Shown in pieces: positions 23,151-31,599 of a DNA stretch of 42,318 bases. The notes beneath the pieces were generated by a model. It was given only the letters and a program-made list of their open reading frames with translations, was not told where the DNA came from and ran no database searches. The translations under genes were made by a program, and so were the position numbers. Numbering within the stretch: the first letter of the stretch is position 1; every line of letters starts with the position of its first letter. Source of the stretch: an uncultured Clostridia bacterium (GTDB lineage: Bacteria; Bacillota; Clostridia; Oscillospirales; Oscillospiraceae); NCBI GenBank assembly GCA_946547105.1, contig CAMNOV010000009.1:1-42318 (forward strand). Direction: 5' to 3'.

Positions 23151-25087
23151 AGCTGCTTTTCCTGCTTCTGCGGCGCCAGGCTCTCGCGGTAGAGCCCCAG
23201 CAGCCGCACCAGGCCCTGGGAGCGCGGCAGCAGCTCGTCAAAGCCGGGGATCGCGCCGTCCACGTTGTCGCAGAGCCAGTCCATACGCATGATCTCCTCC
23301 GGGCTGAGCGCGGTCTTGCCGTCGCAGCGCAGCGCGCCGCTCTGATCGCGGATCTCGGCGCAGAAGGGATCGACCGTGCCGTTGAGGACGCCCTTGCGCA
23401 GGATCTCCGCCAGGCTGGTCACGCCCGCCGGGAGACTCTCGCTCAGCTTCACGTCTACGACGCCGCTGGCCATGCCCCACCAGTAGTTGATGGCCTTGCT
23501 GCTCTCCTCCCAGCTGCCGTCGAGCACAGAGCGCACGATCTGCTCGTACATCGCGCCCCACTGCCAGCAGGGCATCGCCAGCGGCAGCAGGCCGCCGTCC
23601 GGCTCCAGCTGATACAGGCCGTAGTCCAGCGCGCAGTGCGCCGTGCTCTCGTCGCCGGATTCGCGGTTGGAGATGACGGTGACGCCGCTGCGCCTGAGCT
23701 CGGCGATCGGGTCGCCGCCCGTGCAGGACCAGACCAGCTTCACCCGCACGCGGGGATTGGCCATCCGCGCGCCGAGGGCGAAGGCGTTGATGCTCGCGGG
23801 CGTGCCGAAGATCGGATAATTGGCCACATAGCCCACCAGATTGTTGTCCGCCATCGCGCCGGCCACGGCGCCGGCGACGAACTTGCACTCATAGATGCGG
23901 CTGTAGTAGCTGCGCACGCCGGGATAAGGCTGCGAAAGCCCACAGTTGAGCACCTTGACGTTTTTGTACTTCGCGGCGATCTTGCGGCAGGCGTCGATCA
24001 TGGGCGGGGTGGTGGCGAAGATGATCTTCGCGTCCTGCTCCACAGCCATCTCCATGGCCTTTTCATAGTCCCGGTTCTCGGCCAGGAAGACCTTGACGTC
24101 CACCTTCGAGCCGAGCTTTTCCTCCAGCTCCTGCCGGCCCTGATCGTGGGCGCGGGTCCAGGCGCTTTTTTCCATCGGGAAGCCGTAAATGAAGGCCACC
24201 GTGACTGAAGAAGGCCGCGTCACGTTCAGGATCTTGGACACGATGCTCTTTTCCTTTTCCGCCGGCTGGGTGGACACCTCGATCGGCGCGTCTTCTTTGG
24301 TCGCCCGGATGTCGGGCAGCAGGCGCTCCAGATTTTTGCTCAGCTCCGCCGTGGTCTTTTCCTTGATGTCTGCGAAGGAATAGACCTCCAGCCAGGTCAG
24401 CAGCGCCTCGGCCGGCGTGATGTCCGCATCGTCGGCCTTCAGCTTGTCGAGCGCGTCGCGAAAATGCGTAAAGCCCGCGCGGAAGCTGCGCCGCTCCTCC
24501 TCGGTCCAGACGTGGTCGGGCTCCATGCCCAGCGCCGCCTGCAGGCGGGCATAGGCGCCCGGCTTGCGGAAGCTGACGCTGTACTGCCCGGACAGGCGGT
24601 AAAAGTCCAGAAATTCATAATAGGCCTTGATCTCCGGCTCCTCGCCGGGCGCGGGGATCATGCGCGTCACGAGGCCCGGGACGCTCGGCGCGTCAAAGCT
24701 CTTGAGCACGCTGGCGCGCTTGTTGCCCTCCTGGACATAGAATTTGCCCAGGTATTCAAAGCATTTGATCGGGTCGCGGATGCCCTCTTCGCTCAGATGC
24801 GCATCACACAGGGAGATCCACTTCATGCCGAATTCCGAATCCGCGCCGAGCAGCGGCATGAAGTTGCCGGCCAGGGCGGCCATCCGCCCGGCGGTCTTGG
24901 TGCCGACGATCAGCTCGGCCGGGATATTGACCAGGCCCAGCTCCTCCTGGCGGAGGATCGGCCGGTCCTCCAGCAGATTGTCAAGCACGGCGGGATAGGG
25001 ATCCTCTCCCCGGCTCTCCGCCGTCTTATAATACTTCTGTCCGCTTTTCAGGGCCTTCGCATACTGTTCCAGTGCTTCCTTGCTCAT
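23147..25087 (-). CDS. Cytoplasmic ParB-like/BMP (PnrA-type) ligand-binding fusion protein
   Basis: A 646-residue protein with two parts. Residues about 290-630 match the BMP/PnrA (Med) family of nucleoside-binding proteins, for example VTVAFIYGFPMEKSAWT, KIIFATTPPMID, FVAGAVAGAMADNNLVGYV and INAFALGARMANP. Residues 1-150 contain GIRDPIKCFEYLGKFYVQEGNKRASV in pieces (102-127), which resembles the ParB/sulfiredoxin-like fold with its EGNKR loop. Residues 150-285 are helical and charged. There is no signal peptide, lipobox or transmembrane helix, so this is not a transporter lipoprotein but probably an intracellular sensor. AAAGGAGG lies 7 bases before ATG 25087. It has its own promoter and is coupled to the metallophosphoesterase. 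The function is unknown. Confidence 0.8.
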   Translation of the reverse strand: MSKEALEQYAKALKSGQKYYKTAESRGEDPYPAVLDNLLEDRPILRQEELGLVNIPAELIVGTKTAGRMAALAGNFMPLLGADSEFGMKWISLCDAHLSEEGIRDPIKCFEYLGKFYVQEGNKRASVLKSFDAPSVPGLVTRMIPAPGEEPEIKAYYEFLDFYRLSGQYSVSFRKPGAYARLQAALGMEPDHVWTEEERRSFRAGFTHFRDALDKLKADDADITPAEALLTWLEVYSFADIKEKTTAELSKNLERLLPDIRATKEDAPIEVSTQPAEKEKSIVSKILNVTRPSSVTVAFIYGFPMEKSAWTRAHDQGRQELEEKLGSKVDVKVFLAENRDYEKAMEMAVEQDAKIIFATTPPMIDACRKIAAKYKNVKVLNCGLSQPYPGVRSYYSRIYECKFVAGAVAGAMADNNLVGYVANYPIFGTPASINAFALGARMANPRVRVKLVWSCTGGDPIAELRRSGVTVISNRESGDESTAHCALDYGLYQLEPDGGLLPLAMPCWQWGAMYEQIVRSVLDGSWEESSKAINYWWGMASGVVDVKLSESLPAGVTSLAEILRKGVLNGTVDPFCAEIRDQSGALRCDGKTALSPEEIMRMDWLCDNVDGAIPGFDELLPRSQGLVRLLGLYRESLAPQKQEKQL

Positions 25088-25125
25088 GATCGGCCCTCCT
25101 TTGATCCATTTTTTGATGTCAAGTG

Positions 25126-25154
25126 ATGATACACCAGATCCCGCCGGAATACAA
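25126..25154 (-). promoter_or_regulatory. Promoter of the BMP-fusion/metallophosphoesterase operon
   Basis: On the minus strand TTGTAT (25154-25149), 17-base spacer, TATCAT (25131-25126). It ends about 38 bases before the start codon. Confidence 0.65.
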
Positions 25155-25230
25155 GAGCAAGTCGGCGAGAAATCCCCGGTATACTGCACAAAATTTGCGC
25201 GAAGCGCCCGCTTTTCCGGACGCCGTCCGG

Positions 25231-25259
25231 TTGAATCGCGGCATGATCTGTGCTACAGT
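25231..25259 (+). promoter_or_regulatory. Promoter of the C69 dipeptidase gene
   Basis: TTGAAT (25231-25236), 17-base spacer, TACAGT (25254-25259), with an extended -10 TG at 25251-25252. Confidence 0.7.
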
Positions 25260-25309
25260 AGAGCCATCGAAACATGCGCATGATCCCATGCGCCGAAGGA
25301 GGATATGTT

Positions 25310-26770
25310 ATGCCCTGCACAACCGTTCTGGTCGGCAAAAAGGCCAGCCATGACCGCTCCACGATGATCGCCCGCACGGACGACGGTCATTTTGACGTCA
25401 AGAAACTGATCGTGGTCGAACCGAAGCAGCAGAAAAAGCGCTACAAGAGCGTGATCTCCCACGTGGAGATCACGCTGCCGGATCAGCCGCTGCGCTATAC
25501 CTGCTGCCCCAGCGTTGATCCGAAGAACGGCATCTGGGCCGCCACCGGCATCAACGAGGCCAACGTCGGCATCACCGCCACCGAGACCATCACCTCCAAT
25601 CCCCGCGTGCTCGCCGCCGATCCCCTGGTGGAGCTGAAAAAGGCCAAGGGCCGCGAGAAAGAAGTGCCCGGCGGCATCGGCGAAGAGGACATTGTCGTGC
25701 TGGTGCTGCCGTATATCCGCTCGGCCCGCGAGGGCGTGGAGCGCCTGGCCGCACTGCTGGAGCGCTACGGCACCTATGAATCCAACGGCGTCGCCTTCAA
25801 CGACGAAAACGAGGTCTGGTGGATGGAGACCATCGGCGGCCATCACTGGATCGCCCGGCGTGTGCCGGACGAGGTCGTCGTCATCAACCCCAACCAGTTC
25901 GGGATGGACGGCTTCGACCTGGACGACGCCCTCGGTGCGCAGAAGGAGCATATGTGCTCCGCCGATCTGCGCGAGTTCATCCGCTCGAACCGCCTGGATC
26001 TGAACCAGAAGGGCGCCTTCAACCCGCGCGACGTCTTCGGCTCCCACACCGACATGGACCACATCTACAACACCCCGCGCGCCTGGTTCATGGGCCGCTA
26101 TCTCTGCCCCTTCTCCCACCGCTGGGAGGGCCCGGACGCCGAGTTCGGTCCGGAGAGCGACAACATCCCCTGGGCCATGGTGCCCGACCGGAAGGTCGCC
26201 GTGGAGGACGTAAAATACCTCCTGTCCTCCCATTACCAGGGCACGCCCTACAACCCTTATTCCAGCCAGGACAGCGGCAAGCGCGGCATGTACCGCTCCA
26301 TCGGCATCAACCGCACCGGCGTCACCGCCCTCTGCCAGATCCGCAGCGGCGTGCCGCATGAGCTGCAGGGCGTCGAATGGCTCAGCTTCGGTTCGACGAC
26401 CTTCGCCGCGATGCTGCCGCTGTATACGAACGTCGCCAAAATGCCGGACTACGTCAGCAAGGTAACGCTGGACACCTCCACGGAGAACTTTTACTGGAGC
26501 AGCCGCCTGATCGGCGCGCTGACCGACCCCAACTACGCCGCCTGCATCCAGAACATCGAGCGCTACCAGAACGCCGTGTTCGTCAAGGGCCGCCGTCTGC
26601 TGCTGGAATATGACCGCAAAATGACCGAGAGCGGCGATTTCTCGCTGACGGCCGAGGCAAACGAAGCCCTCTGCCGCATGGCGAAGGAGCAGACCGTCGA
26701 CACGCTGAACAAGGTGCTCGCCGAGGCGAGCGCTCGCATGAAAAACGGCTACAACCGCGCCGACAACTGA
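25310..26770 (+). CDS. pepD: C69-family dipeptidase
   Basis: A 486-residue N-terminal-nucleophile peptidase of family C69. The chain begins MPCTTVLVGKKAS, so C3 would become the catalytic N-terminal cysteine after removal of two residues; TMIARTDDGH follows, as in Lactobacillus PepD-type enzymes. Other family blocks are WAATGINEANVGITATET, FNDENEVWWMETIGGHHW and SSQDSGKRGMYRSIGINRTG. It cleaves dipeptides in the cytosol; no export signal is present. AAGGAGG at 25296-25302 sets the ATG at 25310 rather than an in-frame ATG at 25274. It is flanked by its own promoter and by the nrfA promoter, so it is probably monocistronic, though no terminator is visible before nrfA. Confidence 0.88.
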   Translation: MPCTTVLVGKKASHDRSTMIARTDDGHFDVKKLIVVEPKQQKKRYKSVISHVEITLPDQPLRYTCCPSVDPKNGIWAATGINEANVGITATETITSNPRVLAADPLVELKKAKGREKEVPGGIGEEDIVVLVLPYIRSAREGVERLAALLERYGTYESNGVAFNDENEVWWMETIGGHHWIARRVPDEVVVINPNQFGMDGFDLDDALGAQKEHMCSADLREFIRSNRLDLNQKGAFNPRDVFGSHTDMDHIYNTPRAWFMGRYLCPFSHRWEGPDAEFGPESDNIPWAMVPDRKVAVEDVKYLLSSHYQGTPYNPYSSQDSGKRGMYRSIGINRTGVTALCQIRSGVPHELQGVEWLSFGSTTFAAMLPLYTNVAKMPDYVSKVTLDTSTENFYWSSRLIGALTDPNYAACIQNIERYQNAVFVKGRRLLLEYDRKMTESGDFSLTAEANEALCRMAKEQTVDTLNKVLAEASARMKNGYNRADN

Positions 26771-26793
26771 GGGCATGAAGGGCCTGTCGTCTC

Positions 26794-26864
26794 TTGACAA
26801 AAGAGGGCAAATCAAGTAAAATCAAATTTGTATATACTGTCGATAAATCGAACGATTTTTATCG
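26794..26864 (+). promoter_or_regulatory. Strong nrfA promoter and leader hairpin
   Basis: TTGACA (26794-26799), 17-base spacer, TAAAAT (26817-26822) is close to the sigma-A consensus. The leader contains CGATAAA (26841-26847)/TTTATCG (26858-26864), whose right arm abuts the GGAGG ribosome binding site (26864-26868). The overlapping palindromes TCGATAAATCGA and AATCGAACGATT may be a protein site instead. No FNR box was recognised. Confidence 0.75.
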
Positions 26865-26874
26865 GAGGACAGCC

Positions 26875-28509
26875 ATGAACAAGTGGAAGAAGCTCAAGCA
26901 GAACCTGCACAGCGACAGCAAAAAGCTCCGCAGGCAGGCGCGCGCCGATCTGATCGGCCTGTGCTGCGCGCTGTTTCTGGTCGTTGTCGCCGTCGTCAGC
27001 GTCATCGTGGCGAGCATTCCCGCCCGTGCCGGCGTGAAGGACAGTGAGGTGCCTGAGAGCGCGCTCACCCTGGTCGGCACCGCACCCGGCCGCAACGACG
27101 ATATCACCGTGACCGTCGTTGCCGACGAGAACATGATCTACCAGATCAAGGTCGACGAGCACAAGGAGACCGACGGCATCGGCACCGAAGCCATCAAGCA
27201 GCTGCCCGCCAAGATCTTCCAGGCGCAGAGTCTGAAGGTCGACGCCATCTCCGGCGCCACCATCAGCTCCAACGGCATCAAATCCGCCATCATCAACGCC
27301 CTTGACGAGGGCGGCATCAAGCCCGTGATCTTCGGCGGCTCCGTCGTCAAGGTCGAGACCGTGGCCGAGAAGGTGCAGACCCATTCCGGCGTCACCGTGA
27401 CCCTGGCCAAGGACTGGTCCGAGCAGTACCCCTACATCTACGCCAGCTGGGATTCCACCAAGGAAAACAGCGAGGTGACCGACTATTTGGTCGATTACCC
27501 GATGCTGAAGATCCTCTATGAGCCCTACGGCTTCTCCAAGGATTACAAGGCCGCCCGCGGCCACGCCTATACGCTGGAGGACGTCGTGGAGACCAAGCGC
27601 ACCGGCGAAAACTCCAAGGCCAGCTGCTGGACCTGCAAGACCCCGCAGTTCACCAACATGGTCAACGAGCAGGGCATCGAGGTCTACGGCGGCTCCTTCA
27701 TGGAGCTGGTGAACGTGCTCACCGAGCCCATCAGCTGCTACACCTGCCATGCCAATACCCCCGGTGTCGTCACGGTGACCCACACCTATCTGATCGACGG
27801 CGTGGGCGAGGACTTTGAGAGCATCGACGCCGCCACCCTCGCCTGCGGCCAGTGCCACAACGAGTACTTCTTCGATCCCGGCAACGGCGGCGCCACCACC
27901 CTGCCGCACGACAGTCTGGCCAGCATGAGCCCGGACGCGATCCTCGCCTTCTACAATAACGGCGCCAACTTCCCGGACGGCGAGCCCTTCGCCGACTACA
28001 CCAATCCGCGCACCGGCGTGCGTCAGATCAAGGTACAGCACCCCGAGATCGAGACCTTCCTGGGCGAGGGCAGCCAGCACCGCGGCGACTACACCTGCGC
28101 CGACTGCCACATGGCCATGACCGAGGCTGAAGACGGCACCGTTTACAAAGACCACAGCCTCATCAGCCCACTGGACAATCCCGCTCTGATTGAAAACGAG
28201 TGCTCCAAGTGCCATGAAGACCTCGTTGCCGAGGTCCGCGCCGAACAGGCGCGCATTGAGGCCCGGACCTACTCCATCGGCTACGAGCTCGAATTTCTGA
28301 CCGAGCGCCTGGCCAAGGCCGTGGAGGACAATGAGCTCAGCGATGCCGATCTGGCCGCCGTCCGCTCCCTCGCCAGAGACGCGCAGTTCTACTGGGACTT
28401 CGTCTTTGTCGAGAACGCCGAAGGCGTGCACAACCCGAAGCTCACGGACTACTGCCTCGACATGGCCGAGAAGCTCTGCAACCAGGCCTTGGGCATGTTC
28501 CAGCGCTGA
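26875..28509 (+). CDS. nrfA: Ammonia-forming cytochrome c nitrite reductase NrfA fused to an FMN-binding domain
   Basis: A 544-residue extracytoplasmic pentahaem reductase converting nitrite to ammonium. A transmembrane anchor (residues 25-48) is followed by an FMN_bind domain (about 72-147) with the covalent-flavin motif DAISGATI, T129 being the predicted ApbE-modified residue. The NrfA part has CWTCK (C251-K255, active-site haem), CYTCH (288), CGQCH (324), CADCH (408) and CSKCH (443). Catalytic residues equivalent to E. coli NrfA are visible: R228 (ARGHAY), Y331 (HNEYFF) and H389 (KVQHPE), plus calcium-site E330, K386 and Q388. NrfA normally gets electrons from NrfH or NrfB; neither is here, so the flavin domain may replace them. 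ResB and CcsA follow. ATG 26875 follows GGAGGAC. Confidence 0.93.
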   Translation: MNKWKKLKQNLHSDSKKLRRQARADLIGLCCALFLVVVAVVSVIVASIPARAGVKDSEVPESALTLVGTAPGRNDDITVTVVADENMIYQIKVDEHKETDGIGTEAIKQLPAKIFQAQSLKVDAISGATISSNGIKSAIINALDEGGIKPVIFGGSVVKVETVAEKVQTHSGVTVTLAKDWSEQYPYIYASWDSTKENSEVTDYLVDYPMLKILYEPYGFSKDYKAARGHAYTLEDVVETKRTGENSKASCWTCKTPQFTNMVNEQGIEVYGGSFMELVNVLTEPISCYTCHANTPGVVTVTHTYLIDGVGEDFESIDAATLACGQCHNEYFFDPGNGGATTLPHDSLASMSPDAILAFYNNGANFPDGEPFADYTNPRTGVRQIKVQHPEIETFLGEGSQHRGDYTCADCHMAMTEAEDGTVYKDHSLISPLDNPALIENECSKCHEDLVAEVRAEQARIEARTYSIGYELEFLTERLAKAVEDNELSDADLAAVRSLARDAQFYWDFVFVENAEGVHNPKLTDYCLDMAEKLCNQALGMFQR

Positions 28510-28531
28510 TTTCCCTTTCCATCACGAAATC

Positions 28532-28560
28532 GCCGCCCGCCCCCTTGGGCGGGCGGCTTT
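28532..28560 (+). terminator. Hairpin between nrfA and resB (partial terminator/attenuator)
   Basis: GCCGCCCGCCC (28532-28542), loop CCTT, GGGCGGGCGGC (28547-28557), then TTTCTATTT. No promoter is apparent in the 69-base gap, so read-through to resB at a lower level is likely. Confidence 0.7.
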
Positions 28561-28578
28561 CTATTTGGAGACGATCGT

Positions 28579-29829
28579 ATGAAAAAGATCCTCAACTATC
28601 TCCGTTCGATGCGCTTCGGCATCCTGCTGCTGATCCTGATCGCCGTATTTTCCATTATCGGCTCGGTCATCCCCCAGGGGAAGGAACTGAGCTGGTACGT
28701 GGAGAATTATCCGAACATCCACCCCGCGCTGCTGGTCCTTCAGTTTCACCGGATCTTCAAGAGCTGGTATTTCGTTCTGCTGCTGGTGCTGCTGTGTCTG
28801 AATCTGACGCTCTGCTCCGTATTGCGCATTTTCTCCGTCGCCAGGGCCTCGAAAACCGAGCTGACCGACACGGCCTCTCTGCCGGTCACCGAGCTGCCGC
28901 GGGCGGGGCGGGAGCTGCTGGAGAAGCACCTGACGGATACCGGCTGCCGCCGCGCGAACTTCGGTGAAACCCGGGTTTATTACAAGCGCCGCTTCGGCCG
29001 CTACGGCAGCTTCATCACGCACCTGGCCATTCTGCTGACCGTGCTCTTCGGCGCGGCGGCGCTGTATCTGCCGCAGGTCTTCGACCGCGACTGCATGCCC
29101 GGCGAGAGCGTACTGCTCCCCTCCTCGGACGGCGCCGCCAGCTTTTCCGTCGCCTCCTTCCGCGCCGCCGACGAAAACGGCCGCCTGGATTTTGAAAGCG
29201 CGCTGACGATCACCCTGCCAGACGGGCGCAGCAAAAGCGGCAGGATCAGCGTCAACCATCCGATGAGCTTCGGCCCCTACAAGGTCTATCAGCAGACCTA
29301 CGGCACGGCCGGCTCCATCACCGTGACCAATCTCCAGAACGGCGGTTCGGACACCTTCACGATGACGGATCTGTCCTTCCTCTCGATGGACAACGTCAGC
29401 GGCGTCTGGTTCGTCGCGCTGTATCCGGATTATATCCTGGATCCCGAGGGAAACATCCTGCCGGTCGACACCGGCGACCGCAGCTATCCCCACCCCGTCT
29501 ACTACGTGCAGACCGTGGAGGGCGAGGACAAGGCCATGCGCCTGTTTCAGCCGGGCGACGTGATCGAGATCGAGCCGCTGCTCTTTACCTTCAACGATCC
29601 CGTGTCTTACCCCGGTCTTCGCATCAAGCATACGCCTCAGCTGGTCAACGCCCTGCTGATCGCCTGCTTTGCGCTGATGATCGCCGGGCTGACGATCACC
29701 TTTTTCCTGCCGCCGGTGCTGGTCAAGGTCGACGATAAGGGCTACGCCGTCGGCGGACCGAAGCCGGAGGGCACCCGCATCGAGCTGCAGACGCTGCTGC
29801 AGGATGACAATAAGGAGGACTCCGTATGA
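28579..29829 (+). CDS. resB: ResB/Ccs1 cytochrome c biogenesis protein (system II)
   Basis: A 416-residue membrane protein that forms, with CcsA, the system II haem lyase that exports haem and attaches it to CxxCH/K motifs outside the membrane. The first helix region reads LRSMRFGILLLILIAVFSIIGSVIPQG, split at residues 8-34, which is the ResB signature. Further helices lie at about 61-82 and 138-158. A large external domain spans about 160-345, and the last helix is at about 352-376 before a cytoplasmic tail. External residues include NHPMSFGPYKVYQQTYG, typical of the family. The client here is the preceding five-haem NrfA. ATG 28579 is weakly preceded by GGAGACG. The stop overlaps ccsA (ATGA). 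Confidence 0.9.
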   Translation: MKKILNYLRSMRFGILLLILIAVFSIIGSVIPQGKELSWYVENYPNIHPALLVLQFHRIFKSWYFVLLLVLLCLNLTLCSVLRIFSVARASKTELTDTASLPVTELPRAGRELLEKHLTDTGCRRANFGETRVYYKRRFGRYGSFITHLAILLTVLFGAAALYLPQVFDRDCMPGESVLLPSSDGAASFSVASFRAADENGRLDFESALTITLPDGRSKSGRISVNHPMSFGPYKVYQQTYGTAGSITVTNLQNGGSDTFTMTDLSFLSMDNVSGVWFVALYPDYILDPEGNILPVDTGDRSYPHPVYYVQTVEGEDKAMRLFQPGDVIEIEPLLFTFNDPVSYPGLRIKHTPQLVNALLIACFALMIAGLTITFFLPPVLVKVDDKGYAVGGPKPEGTRIELQTLLQDDNKEDSV

Positions 29830-30614
29830 ACATTCTGTTTTTCATCGTGCTCGGTCTGTATTTTCTGGCCGTGATCCTGCAGTTTTCCGGCACGGCCTTC
29901 AAAAAGGACACGCTGACGAAGGGCGCCTGGTGGCTCTTCGTGCTCGCTTTTGCGCTGCAGACCCTGTTCATGGTGCTGCGCGGCGTGATCGCGCGGCGGC
30001 TGCCGCTGTCGAACCAGTTTGAGTTTGCCAACGCCTTTGCCTGGGGCATCGCGCTGCTGCTGATCGTCGTGCGCGGGAAGCTGCACGCCGAGTGGCTGTG
30101 CGTCGCCGCGATGCCGGCGGCCCTGCTCGTCCTCACTTACGCCGCGCTGCAGCCCAAGGAGATCACCGAACTGATGCCCGCGCTGCGCAGCGCCTGGTTC
30201 GGCATCCACATCGGCTCCGCCGTCTTCTCCTACGCCTCCTTCATCCTGGCCGGCTGCGTCGGACTGCGCTATATCCTGATGCAGAAAAAGGGCGGCGCAG
30301 GCAAAAAGCGCCTGGCGCAGATGGACTATCTGATCTACCGGCTGGTCGGCTTCGGTTTCCTGTTCCTCACGATCGTCATCCTCTCCGGCGCGATCTGGGC
30401 CGAACAGGCCTGGTCCGCCTTTTGGACCTGGGATCCCAAGGAGACCTGGGCGCTGATCACCTGGATCATCTACGCGGTGTATCTGCACCTGCGGCTGCGC
30501 CGGAAAAAGGACGCGAGCTTCCTGGCCTGGTACGTGATCATCGCCGTGCCGGTGGTGTTTTTCACCTTTGCCGGCGTCAACACTCTCCTGCCCGGCCTGC
30601 ACTCCTACGGCTGA
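29826..30614 (+). CDS. ccsA: CcsA/ResC cytochrome c assembly protein (system II)
   Basis: A 262-residue polytopic membrane protein, the haem-handling subunit of system II. About seven or eight hydrophobic helices are visible. The tryptophan-rich WWD-type motif reads GAIWAEQAWSAFWTWDPKET (residues about 188-207), and haem-ligand-type histidines occur in WFGIHIGSA and near the C-terminus in LPGLHSYG. It is shorter than plant or Helicobacter CcsA but normal for Firmicutes ResC. It is coupled to resB by ATGA and closes the nrfA-resB-ccsA locus. No ccdA or resA for cysteine reduction is in the window. A strong terminator follows that also serves trxB from the opposite strand. Confidence 0.92.
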   Translation: MNILFFIVLGLYFLAVILQFSGTAFKKDTLTKGAWWLFVLAFALQTLFMVLRGVIARRLPLSNQFEFANAFAWGIALLLIVVRGKLHAEWLCVAAMPAALLVLTYAALQPKEITELMPALRSAWFGIHIGSAVFSYASFILAGCVGLRYILMQKKGGAGKKRLAQMDYLIYRLVGFGFLFLTIVILSGAIWAEQAWSAFWTWDPKETWALITWIIYAVYLHLRLRRKKDASFLAWYVIIAVPVVFFTFAGVNTLLPGLHSYG

Positions 30615-30626
30615 TGAGTTTCAACG

Positions 30627-30668
30627 AAAAAAGCGGTGGATCCGTCGGATCCACCGCTTTTTATTTTT
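30627..30668. terminator. Bidirectional terminator between ccsA and trxB
   Basis: A 15-bp stem AAAAGCGGTGGATCC (30629-30643)/GGATCCACCGCTTTT (30647-30661) with loop GTC, A-rich on the left and T-rich on the right, serves the convergent genes. Confidence 0.93.
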
Positions 30669-30671
30669 TCT

Positions 30672-31571
30672 TTATGAGAGATATTGGACCGCGGCCAGGG
30701 CCGCCACCGCGCCGTCGGCCGCGGCGGTCGTGAGCTGCCGCACCGATTTTTTGCGGCAGTCGCCCGCCACGAAAAGGCCCGGCGTTTCGGTCAGGCAATC
30801 CTCGCCGCTGTCGGCATAGCCCGCACCGTCCAGCGCCAGAAAGTCCGCGAAGGCGGCGTTGTCCGGCTGGTGCCCGATGGCCACGAAAAGGCCGTCCACG
30901 GCGATTTCACGGCGGACGCCCTCCTGCTCCAGCACGAGGCCGGACAGCTCCTCCTCGCCCTGCAGCGCCGTCACGGCGGCGTTCATCACGAACTCCACGT
31001 TCTCGCGCTGCTCCAGCGCCTCGACCAGCTTCTGCTCGCCGCGGAAGCTGCCGCGCCGGTGGATGAGGTAGACCTTGCTGCAGCTCTCGCTGAGCAGCAG
31101 CGCGTCCTGCAGGGCGCTGTTGCCGCCGCCGCAAACCGCCACGGGGTGCCCCGCGTAGAAGGCACCGTCGCAGACCGCGCAGTAGCACACGCCGCTGCCG
31201 ACCAGCTCTTCCTCGCGCTCGACGCCCAGCATCCGGGGCTTCGCGCCGGTGGCCAGGATCAGCGCCCTGCCCTCAAAGCGCATGCCAGAATCACAGAGGA
31301 CGGCAAAACCCTCGCCCTCACGGCGGATCTCCTTGGCCTCCTCCAGCTCCACGTCGGCGCCCTGGGCCATGGCCTGCTCGAGCAGCTTGTCGCCGAGCTC
31401 GGTGCCGGATACGGACACGAAGCCCGGGAAATTCTCCACCTTCGGGCTCCAGGTGATCTGGCCGCCGAAGGCGTTTTTCTCGATCACCAGCACGCTCTTG
31501 CCCGCGCGGCAGGCGTAGGTGGCCGCGGTCAGCCCCGCGGGGCCGCCGCCGATGATGATGATATCGTACAT
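30672..31571 (-). CDS. trxB: Thioredoxin reductase-like flavoprotein
   Basis: A 299-residue NADPH- and FAD-dependent disulfide reductase. The FAD motif is GGGPAGLTAATYACRAG near the N-terminus. The redox-active pair is CAVC in CYCAVCDGAFYAG. The NADPH site is VCGGGNSALQDALLL with HRRGSFR, and the C-terminal FAD motif is GLFVAGDCRKKSVRQLTTA. The start ATG at 31571 has AAGGGAG upstream; the frame is open further upstream but only through a palindromic element. It lies downstream of nrdD on the same strand, and the nrdD product carries its own CPNC redoxin domain, so this reductase could supply that domain with electrons. That link is inference. Transcription may be separate because a hairpin and element lie between them. 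Confidence 0.92.
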   Translation of the reverse strand: MYDIIIIGGGPAGLTAATYACRAGKSVLVIEKNAFGGQITWSPKVENFPGFVSVSGTELGDKLLEQAMAQGADVELEEAKEIRREGEGFAVLCDSGMRFEGRALILATGAKPRMLGVEREEELVGSGVCYCAVCDGAFYAGHPVAVCGGGNSALQDALLLSESCSKVYLIHRRGSFRGEQKLVEALEQRENVEFVMNAAVTALQGEEELSGLVLEQEGVRREIAVDGLFVAIGHQPDNAAFADFLALDGAGYADSGEDCLTETPGLFVAGDCRKKSVRQLTTAAADGAVAALAAVQYLS

Positions 31572-31599
31572 TCTTCGATCTCCCTTCAACACAAAACAG

